A stretch of 20,973 nucleotides of DNA from Candidatus Eiseniibacteriota bacterium (lineage in GTDB: Bacteria > Arandabacterota > Arandabacteria > JAGLYR01). Under the pieces are notes generated by a model that did no database searches, was not told the DNA's origin, and saw nothing but the letters and a program-made list of their open reading frames with translations. Position 1 is the stretch's first letter; every line of letters starts with the position of its first letter. The stretch lies in NCBI GenBank assembly GCA_023132135.1, contig JAGLYR010000291.1:1-20973 (forward strand), given 5' to 3'. This document shows, piece after piece, positions 15,031-20,973 of the stretch. The translations under genes and the position numbers were made by a program.

Positions 15031-15681
15031 CTATCCGTCCGCGAGGGCGAGCAGCTGGGTCAGGGTTTCCTTCTTGTCCCGATAGGCCGCCAGCAGGTAG
15101 CGCCGGACGTGAGCGTTCGCTCCGTCCTCAGCCAGAACGGCCCGGCATCTTCGAATATGGGTGTCGATGGTCTCCAACCGGTCGCGATAACGAAGCATGA
15201 GTTCGGTGTCGGCCGCGGCGATCATGGGTGCTGCGATGGTCTCCAGCTCGCCGATGGCCATCTCGTACTCGACTTCCAGAGACTCGACCCGCTCGAGGGC
15301 TTTCTCGGTCAACAGATTGCGGGGCATGGGTTCGGCCGGGCGAAGAACCTGGAGGGCGACGATCCCGACGACGGCGACCACGACCAGGGCTGCCGCATAC
15401 CTCCACACCATCTGCCTGCGAGGGTCGAACACATCCACCCACGGGAGTCGCTCCAGCCATTTCTTCCATCTCGGGGCCGACTGTTCCTGTTCCAGCCGGT
15501 GGGCAATGCGAGTCCAGAGTCCGGGGGCCGACGCCGGCGCGGGCAGTTGCTGCGCCCTGCACTCGATGATCTCATCTAGAGTGGCGGCCTCGCGGCACTC
15601 CGCGCAAGATTCGCGATGCGCCGCAAACTCGTCCAACGGAATCTCTCCCATGCAGAACCGGCGGTATTCAGGACATTTCAT
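15031..15681 (-). CDS. Membrane anti-sigma factor with zinc-finger (zf-HC2-like) N-terminus
   Basis: The 216-residue protein opens with C3, C10 and 'HRESCAEC' (H22, C26, C29), the His-x3-Cys-x2-Cys zinc-binding pattern of anti-sigma domains. One membrane helix spans about 95-113 ('YAAALVVVAVVGIVALQVL'), followed by a mostly helical, charged outer part (118-216) that could form a coiled coil. The cytoplasmic domain should hold the adjacent ECF sigma factor. The chosen ATG overlaps the last 14 nt of the sigma gene, so the two are translationally coupled; the open frame running further upstream only reads sigma coding sequence in the wrong frame. The signal sensed is unknown; the outer part and the downstream solenoid protein are candidates for the sensor. 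Confidence 0.85.
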   Translation of the reverse strand: MKCPEYRRFCMGEIPLDEFAAHRESCAECREAATLDEIIECRAQQLPAPASAPGLWTRIAHRLEQEQSAPRWKKWLERLPWVDVFDPRRQMVWRYAAALVVVAVVGIVALQVLRPAEPMPRNLLTEKALERVESLEVEYEMAIGELETIAAPMIAAADTELMLRYRDRLETIDTHIRRCRAVLAEDGANAHVRRYLLAAYRDKKETLTQLLALADG

Positions 15682-16267
15682 CGCAGATAAACCCTCTGAG
15701 TCGTGGGGCCAGCGCGTCCCGAAGACGAGCCTTGGCCCGAAAGATGTGAGCCTTGACGGTTCCTTCCCTGGTTCCCAGCATCTCGGCGACTTCCCGCATC
15801 TTGAATCCCTCCTGGACGTGCAGGACAAAGCACGCCTTCAGCTGGGGCGGGAGGTCGTTGATGGCCTTCTGAATGTAGACGCGAAGGTCCGAGTGTTCCT
15901 CTATCCCTGTCTCAGGGACAGTGTCCAGACCCACCTCTCCGGCCCGCTTCCGTTTTCGCAACCGGTCGTAGCAGGCGTTGGCGACGATCCGGTAAAACCA
16001 GCTGGCGAAGGCGGCGTCGAAGCGGTACTTCCCGATATTCCGATGGAGCTTCAGAAAAGCGTCCTGCAACGCGTCCTCGGCCTCCTCTCGAGTGCCCAAC
16101 ATGCGGTACGCGAGGGACAGCATCGGCGTCTCGTAGTGATAGTAGAGGGCCTCGAATGCTTTCAGGTCGCCGTCCTGGCATCGTCGAATCAGGGCGTATT
16201 CATTCTCAAGGGGCATGTAGCGTCTCTGGTCGGAATCACGGGTTCCCGCTTCGTTCTCTTCGACCAT
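15668..16267 (-). CDS. ECF-type RNA polymerase sigma factor
   Basis: This 199-residue ECF sigma factor has region 2 at about 37-106 ('AFEALYYHYETPMLSLAYRML', 'EAEDALQDAFLKLHRNI', 'FASWFYRIVANACYDRLRKRKR') and region 4 at about 135-186 ('LPPQLKACFVLHVQEGFKMREVAEML' then 'GTVKAHIFRAKARLRDAL'). The order sigma then overlapping zinc-finger anti-sigma is the standard ECF arrangement and usually implies autoregulation. Neither start has a strong ribosome binding site: ATG 16267 gives 199 residues and ATG 16216 gives 182, both keeping region 2 intact. The frame is open well upstream, but that part lies antiparallel in the methyltransferase gene region and is not sigma-like. The gene follows the methyltransferase by 46 bp, so it may be read from the upstream promoter too. 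Confidence 0.88.
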   Translation of the reverse strand: MVEENEAGTRDSDQRRYMPLENEYALIRRCQDGDLKAFEALYYHYETPMLSLAYRMLGTREEAEDALQDAFLKLHRNIGKYRFDAAFASWFYRIVANACYDRLRKRKRAGEVGLDTVPETGIEEHSDLRVYIQKAINDLPPQLKACFVLHVQEGFKMREVAEMLGTREGTVKAHIFRAKARLRDALAPRLRGFICDEMS

Positions 16268-16313
16268 AAGACTGCCCGAGAGGCTGGAAGGTTTAGTGGA
16301 CGGCAGCGGAAAG

Positions 16314-17174
16314 CTACCAACGGAGATCCGTCTGTCGGAGTCGTCCGTCCGCAAGGCGCAGGTATTCGGGATTGATGTCGTACCCCGCGTAGCGCCGGCC
16401 GGTCTCCTTTGCCGCCACGCATGTTGCGCCTGCGCCGCAGAAGGGATCAAGCACGAGGTCATCCCGGAAAGTATAGAGCTCAATGAGTCGCCTGGGGAGC
16501 TCAACGGGGAAGGGGGCGGGATGTCCGACCTTTTTCGCCGATTCCGGAGGGATTTCCCAGACGGAGAGGGTCTCACGCATGAAAGCGTCGCGCGCGATCG
16601 TGTTCTCGCCCTTGACCACCCGGTCGAAGCGTCCCTTGGAGAACACCAGCACGTACTCGTGCAGATCGCGAAGAATTGGGTTGGCGGCCGATTGCCAGGA
16701 GCCCCAGGCGCACGAGCCGCTCGCGCCCCTGCCCTTCACCCAGATGATCTCGCCACGCATCAGGAACCCGATCTCGATCATCAGGAGGTTGATCCAGGAA
16801 GCGAGCGGGACGTAAGGTTTGCGCCCCGCGTTCGCCACGTTGACGCACGCGCGGCCTCCGGGCTGGAGCACACGGTGCGTTTCTGTGAAGACCCGCTCGA
16901 GAAGCCCCAGATACTCGTCCATCGTCAGGTCATCATCGTAGTCCTTCCCGACGTTGTAGGGGGGGGAGGTCACCATCAGCGATACGCAGCTGTCGGGAAG
17001 CTCGTGCATGTCCTCGGAGCTGTGGCAGATGAGCCGGTCGACCACGTCCGCCGGCGGGGGATTGACGCTCGTGTCGGTGGAGATTTCGACGTCGTGCATC
17101 TTCCTGGCGTAGTAGGAGGATGCATCGTGTCCCTCTCGCCTGGATGCGCCGAACTTCCGCGTCCTGGTTCCCAC
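16314..17174 (-). CDS. Site-specific DNA methyltransferase (N4/N6 amino type, beta-class order)
   Basis: This is a 286-residue amino-methyltransferase. Catalytic motif IV is 'TSPPYN' at 69-74, and the AdoMet-binding motif I 'LDPFCGAG' lies at 242-249 near the C-terminus, preceded by 'HPAPFP' (218-223); this order (IV before I) defines the beta class. The start GTG 17174 is preceded at 7 nt by GAGGAG, and it keeps the N-terminal 'RKFGASRREGHDASSYY' segment that I recall from related enzymes; the inner ATG at 17099 would remove it. N4-cytosine or N6-adenine cannot be decided, nor the target site. No restriction endonuclease gene is next to it, so it is probably a solitary, regulatory-type enzyme. 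It lies 26 bp after the C25 protease gene. Confidence 0.88.
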   Translation of the reverse strand: MGTRTRKFGASRREGHDASSYYARKMHDVEISTDTSVNPPPADVVDRLICHSSEDMHELPDSCVSLMVTSPPYNVGKDYDDDLTMDEYLGLLERVFTETHRVLQPGGRACVNVANAGRKPYVPLASWINLLMIEIGFLMRGEIIWVKGRGASGSCAWGSWQSAANPILRDLHEYVLVFSKGRFDRVVKGENTIARDAFMRETLSVWEIPPESAKKVGHPAPFPVELPRRLIELYTFRDDLVLDPFCGAGATCVAAKETGRRYAGYDINPEYLRLADGRLRQTDLRW

Positions 17175-17200
17175 AGTCCATCTCCTCGGTGGATGCCCCA

Positions 17201-20200
17201 CTATCGGAGCAACAGCATTTTCCTGGTCCAGCTCCCGTCCCGGGTCACGAGGCGGCAGAAGTACAGGCCGGGGGCCGCAGAGCGGCCGTGGTCGTCCACA
17301 CCGTTCCACTGAACAAGGTGGAATCCGGTTTCCCGGTGCGAATCGACCAGTGATCGAACCAGGCGCCCTCTGACGTCATAGATTCCAAGAGATACGTGCC
17401 CGGGCCGGGCGAGATCATACCGGATTGTGGTGAGCGGAGCAAAGGGATTGGGGAAACTGGCGTGGAGCAGTGTCGCAGGAATTGCGGTCCCCGAGCCATC
17501 CGCCAGCAGGAAAGGCATGGGGACGAACCGGATTGCCCGTCCGGGCTCCAGTTCGGCCGCGCCGTCCGGGTACCAGTTGAAATAGGTGTACAGCAGGCCG
17601 TCGGTGTGATCCAGGTTCTCGATACCCACCGTGGAGTACGCCTGCTGGCCCTCCTCGTTGACAACGGTGTGATATTGGAACAGGATCTCGCCGTCGCCGG
17701 TCGACGTCGGGTGGAAGACCGGATCAAGCAGGACGGCCTCAAAGGTCTGCTCGCTGCCGGGGAATGACTTGTTCTGCATCCGGCTCCACTCGATGATGTA
17801 ACGGTGGTTCTCTTCATCGTAGTATTCCCAGACCCCCGATTCCGCAACCATGTAGAGATCTTCCCAGAAGGGGGCGATCATGGCGTCGGGTCCGCCGGGA
17901 GCGGGGAGGAAAGTGTTCCAGCAGTCTTCGAGCCCCGTGGATCCCATGGCAATCCAGCCGTCGGGAGAAATCGTGACGGAATCGAAAGTGGCGCCGTAGA
18001 AGGCGAATGGGAAGGGGAGGGCTACGGTGACGTGATCTGCGCTGCCCAGCCAGTAGTCGCTGTCGTCATCCAGATTCAGGATCCGGCCGGGACCCCCGCA
18101 GTCCCCAGCGATTTCGATCCAATCATACACAGGCGCCTGGGCATAGGCTGTATCCGTGTCGTCGAAGGCGAAGTAGCCGTACTCGTCGGGACCGAGCGGG
18201 TCTGTACTCCCGGCGGAGCCAATCGTGAGTCCGATCGCGACGGTGTCCCGGAGGCCGGATGATGTTTCCAGGGCCAGGAGGCACGGCGCCAAGTGTCCGG
18301 GGAAGCACTCCGCAGATACCATGACTTCAAACGGGTCCTCCCGGTTCGACCCGACCCGCCCTTGAGGAATGGATCCGAACGTTCCGACCGGAGTGGTCAC
18401 CGTCACGTACTGACTGAGGGAGATGAGCGTGCCCGTCACATCCGGTGCATCGAGAGACCCGGAGTTCCTGATATCGATCGCGACCTCAGTCGCCTGTGCC
18501 GGATCCACGCGCAGCCCGGTGCGGAGCCGCGTGCGGACGGCGATCTCGAATCTGGCCGACGCGACGGGGATCTCGAGGAGCGCATTCCAGCTGCCCTCAT
18601 CCGAGTGGATTTCCAGCGCCACGGGGATCACGTGCCCGTGCGGACAGCCACCGGCGATGGCCGCCGTGAAACCGTTGGGACCACAAACGGTCTCGCCGGC
18701 GGGAAGGTCTCCAAACGCTCCGGCATCACCGGTCAGGACAACGAAAGGGTCACCGGTATTCGCGGCCACGGTAACATGGTGCGCTGTGGAGATTCCCCGG
18801 TTCTCGATGTGGACGAAAATCCCGATGGTCTCGCCGGCGTTTGCCACACCATCGCCGTTTCCGCAACCAGCCGCCGACCCGTCGTCAAGGATATCGAAGT
18901 TCCTCAGAACCAGGTTGGCGTCCTCGTTGCGGACGGGGATCTCCCCGCACAAGGCAGCGCAGTTCCAGCTTGTGACCGTGATCTGCAGCGACCCGGGGGT
19001 CTGGATGTTCACACAGAGGTCGACCAGGCCGTTGCCGCCGGTCAGTCCCGAGACATGCATCTCATCTTCCTTCCACAGGCAGACGCAGGCTCCCGGTATC
19101 GGTTCCCCGGTGGTTCCGTCGCGGACACCAACCCGCACGGATGTAGTTCCCACGGCGATGGTGTCGGGATGTGCGACGTCCATCCGGCCAGGGGGTCGTG
19201 TCCAGCAGCGTGTGGCAGGATCGCCGATGAGGTTGGTCTTGCGGATGGCGCTCTCGGCGAAGGCAGGCTCGTCGTATCCGAAGTGGAGGTACTCGTTGAT
19301 CTTGCCGCGGGTCAGGGCGGCCCCGAGCTCGGCGATTCCCTCGTACACGAGACCCTGGAAAATCCCGTACATCATGACGTTATTGGTGCGCGTGTAGGTC
19401 TCATCTGTGGAAACCCCAACGGCGCCGATGCCACCGGCGGGCGAGCCAAGGCTGCCGGCTCTCAGGAAAGCCTCCGCCGCGCAGGTTCCCATGTAGGCGA
19501 AGGACCCCGTCTCGCAGGTGAGCGTGACGGCAAAGGGCAGCATCTCCCCGTTGTCCAGGTCCAGGATCACGGTGTTGTAAATCCCGCTCATGGGCTCGTG
19601 GCCGCGGTAGGCCATGAGGCTCACCCCGCGGTTGAGGGATTCGGTGAAGCGGTTGGCGAAGTGCTCCTCGTAGATCTCGTCCACGCACGTGTATCCGACC
19701 TCCCGGAGCCCCCGGGCAACCCATTCCATCACGTGCCTGCAGGTTACGCCGGACCCGGAGGGTGGATGCCGCGGGTCGCCGATGAGGCACGCGCCCAGGA
19801 ACCAGTCGGGATTGTCCATGCAGGGTTCGGTCTCGTACCGGATGATCTTGTCGATGATGTATTCCAGCTCGGTCGTATCCTGAACGGAGATCCGGCCGAT
19901 GTGAACGTCGGGGAGAAGATCGTCTCCATCCAACAGAGCGTAGTGGGTGTCCTGCGCCCCGGGTCCGTAGAAAAACGTCCGGACGATCAGGTTTGTGTAG
20001 AGCGCATCCCCCACAAGAACGACGTACTCGGGCGGGTTCTCCCAGCAGTCATAGGCATCCTGGATGAGATCCTTGATGATCATGTACGTCGTGGGTCCCT
20101 TGTCTGCCACCGGGATCAGGACCGACGGGTAGCCCATCCGGGTCCGCCATTCCAGAAGTGGGCGGACCATGCGGATGACGGTTGAATCGTCCGGACAGAT

Positions 20201-20869
20201 CATGAGGTAGCTGCCGTTGACAACGCGCTGGTTCTCCCCGGGTCCCTTGTAGTTCAGAACGGTTGAGCGGTAGATCCGATCGAAGGACGACGCTATTGCC
20301 GGCCGGTCCGGCCTTCCGGCATTACGAGCGTCGCCGCCCTCGAAACGGATCTCGACGGTCAGGCTCCGGGTGACCTCGAGGGTCTTCCGGACGGGATCGC
20401 AGCGCACAGGCTCAAAGATCAGCGGAACCACGCGGAGATCCCGAAAAACGGCAGGGGCTCCCAGGCGGACGGGAGGGACATCCGGAGCCGGCTGCACCGG
20501 CAGGAGGCCGTGGCCGTCGATCACACTTTGCACGCTCTTGACAACCCTCAGGTGGACGCCGGACTCCGGGGGGATCGCTATCAGGCGCGTGATGGTCGGC
20601 ATTGAGCATGGACCGGCATTGCCCGTGATTTCCCCGCCGGGGATTGTGATCTGCTGAAATGTGTGGCCGTCGACGTCAACATCGTGGCTCTCCAGCGCGG
20701 GAAGATTGAATAGCAGGGTGAAGCCGCCCTTTGTCTCGTTGAAGATCTCGAAGGAAGGGCTGGATGAAGATGCACCGGGGTCGAGGCGGATCAGGCGGGA
20801 GTCGGCATGGGAACTGCCGGCCATTGCGACGGCAATACCCAGCCCCATGAGCAGCGTGGTTCTTCGCAC
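17201..20869 (-). CDS. Secreted gingipain-like C25 cysteine peptidase with FlgD-type C-terminal tail
   Basis: The 1222-residue protein has a signal peptide (residues 1-22), a propeptide-like region to about 215, and a C25 catalytic domain of about 220-600. Candidate catalytic residues are H424 in 'AYRGHEPMSG' and C452 in 'VTLTCETGSF', spaced like the gingipain His/Cys pair; 'YVVLVGDA' and 'IGRISVQD' are typical core strands. It continues with an Ig-like insert (about 620-680), CARDB-like beta modules (690-920), a NIDO-like region with 'PFPFAFYGATFDSVTISPDGWI' (about 965-990), then 'FPNPFAPLTTIRYDLA' and an Ig-like tail ending 'GLYFCRLVTRDGSWTRKMLLLR'. The start is GTG 20869: GGAG lies 7 nt upstream and it gives a clean signal peptide; the frame is open to 20917, over the promoter. 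Surface or extracellular protease; specificity unknown. Confidence 0.88.
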   Translation of the reverse strand: MRRTTLLMGLGIAVAMAGSSHADSRLIRLDPGASSSSPSFEIFNETKGGFTLLFNLPALESHDVDVDGHTFQQITIPGGEITGNAGPCSMPTITRLIAIPPESGVHLRVVKSVQSVIDGHGLLPVQPAPDVPPVRLGAPAVFRDLRVVPLIFEPVRCDPVRKTLEVTRSLTVEIRFEGGDARNAGRPDRPAIASSFDRIYRSTVLNYKGPGENQRVVNGSYLMICPDDSTVIRMVRPLLEWRTRMGYPSVLIPVADKGPTTYMIIKDLIQDAYDCWENPPEYVVLVGDALYTNLIVRTFFYGPGAQDTHYALLDGDDLLPDVHIGRISVQDTTELEYIIDKIIRYETEPCMDNPDWFLGACLIGDPRHPPSGSGVTCRHVMEWVARGLREVGYTCVDEIYEEHFANRFTESLNRGVSLMAYRGHEPMSGIYNTVILDLDNGEMLPFAVTLTCETGSFAYMGTCAAEAFLRAGSLGSPAGGIGAVGVSTDETYTRTNNVMMYGIFQGLVYEGIAELGAALTRGKINEYLHFGYDEPAFAESAIRKTNLIGDPATRCWTRPPGRMDVAHPDTIAVGTTSVRVGVRDGTTGEPIPGACVCLWKEDEMHVSGLTGGNGLVDLCVNIQTPGSLQITVTSWNCAALCGEIPVRNEDANLVLRNFDILDDGSAAGCGNGDGVANAGETIGIFVHIENRGISTAHHVTVAANTGDPFVVLTGDAGAFGDLPAGETVCGPNGFTAAIAGGCPHGHVIPVALEIHSDEGSWNALLEIPVASARFEIAVRTRLRTGLRVDPAQATEVAIDIRNSGSLDAPDVTGTLISLSQYVTVTTPVGTFGSIPQGRVGSNREDPFEVMVSAECFPGHLAPCLLALETSSGLRDTVAIGLTIGSAGSTDPLGPDEYGYFAFDDTDTAYAQAPVYDWIEIAGDCGGPGRILNLDDDSDYWLGSADHVTVALPFPFAFYGATFDSVTISPDGWIAMGSTGLEDCWNTFLPAPGGPDAMIAPFWEDLYMVAESGVWEYYDEENHRYIIEWSRMQNKSFPGSEQTFEAVLLDPVFHPTSTGDGEILFQYHTVVNEEGQQAYSTVGIENLDHTDGLLYTYFNWYPDGAAELEPGRAIRFVPMPFLLADGSGTAIPATLLHASFPNPFAPLTTIRYDLARPGHVSLGIYDVRGRLVRSLVDSHRETGFHLVQWNGVDDHGRSAAPGLYFCRLVTRDGSWTRKMLLLR

Positions 20870-20908
20870 GGCGTTTCTCCGGAGGATGATGGCGGTCTGA
20901 GCGTTCCC

Positions 20909-20914
20909 ATTATA
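20909..20914 (-). promoter_or_regulatory. Consensus -10 element for the C25 peptidase and following genes
   Basis: TATAAT on the minus strand would start transcription near 20902, about 33 nt before the chosen GTG. No good -35 is seen (nearest is TGCAAC-like near 20933-20938). It supports the shorter protein start. It may drive the whole minus-strand run. Confidence 0.4.
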
Positions 20915-20973
20915 CACGAATGGGAAGCAGATGGTTGCAGATTACGCAGAGGGCAAGACACAGAGACTGGGGC

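Noticed and set aside
15197-16375. Plus-strand open frame of 392 codons
   Set aside because: Antisense to the sigma and anti-sigma genes, low-complexity composition, no family resemblance.
18293-20185. Plus-strand open frame of 630 codons
   Set aside because: It lies wholly opposite the C25 peptidase gene, has no recognisable domain or ribosome binding site, and is a product of high-GC third positions.

Overview
The window is about 21 kb of fairly GC-rich bacterial DNA. Two large secreted proteins end in the same kind of C-terminal tail: a PNPF motif, then an Ig-like FlgD fold with 'G.YFCR', then a basic or leucine-rich end. One of them is a gingipain-type C25 protease. Tails like this are typical of the FCB group and its neighbouring uncultured phyla (for example Eisenbacteria, Krumholzibacteriota, Latescibacteria). 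The phylum is my inference from protein style, not a measured placement.

Layout, left to right. (1) 1-1106: C-terminal three quarters of a multi-membrane GT-C glycosyltransferase; its own frame is closed at 12-14. (2) 1107-3061: an interspersed repeat, then a SatD-family regulator and a DUF3307 membrane protein, surrounded by CTAT/ATAG inverted repeats. (3) 3024-4306: an AAA_14/DUF4143 ATPase whose promoter overlaps two matching 17-bp palindromes and appears to give a leaderless mRNA. (4) 4307-4957: a 650-bp repeat-rich gap with a long hairpin, a second copy of a 109-bp palindromic repeat and the remnant of an unrecognised minus-strand reading frame. (5) 4958-8133: a compact plus-strand cassette of left-handed beta-helix acyltransferase, FkbH-like HAD/GNAT protein, acyl carrier protein and polysaccharide-deacetylase-like protein. 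(6) 8201-10135, minus strand: a membrane-anchored alkaline-phosphatase-superfamily enzyme. (7) 10528-13131: a secreted BNR/Asp-box repeat protein with a sorting tail, followed by a strong hairpin and a TIR-bounded MITE-like repeat. (8) 20869-13430, minus strand: a five-gene run of C25 protease, DNA methyltransferase, ECF sigma factor, zinc-finger anti-sigma factor and a DUF4097 protein built of fifteen exact 18-residue units.

How the genes may work together. The cassette at 4958-8133 looks like an ACP-dependent decoration module for a surface polysaccharide: FkbH-type proteins load a small acyl group (glyceryl in characterised cases) on a carrier protein, the beta-helix acyltransferase could move it to a sugar, and the deacetylase could expose the acceptor amine. 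The GT-C enzyme may belong to the same envelope theme. The minus-strand run is an envelope-stress style unit: sigma and anti-sigma genes overlap, the solenoid protein follows at 35 bp, and the protease and methyltransferase precede them with gaps of 26 and about 46 bp. Start sites were re-chosen from ribosome binding sites for SatD, DUF3307, the acyltransferase, the ACP, the methyltransferase and the C25 protease. No tRNA, rRNA, CRISPR array or intact insertion sequence was seen.
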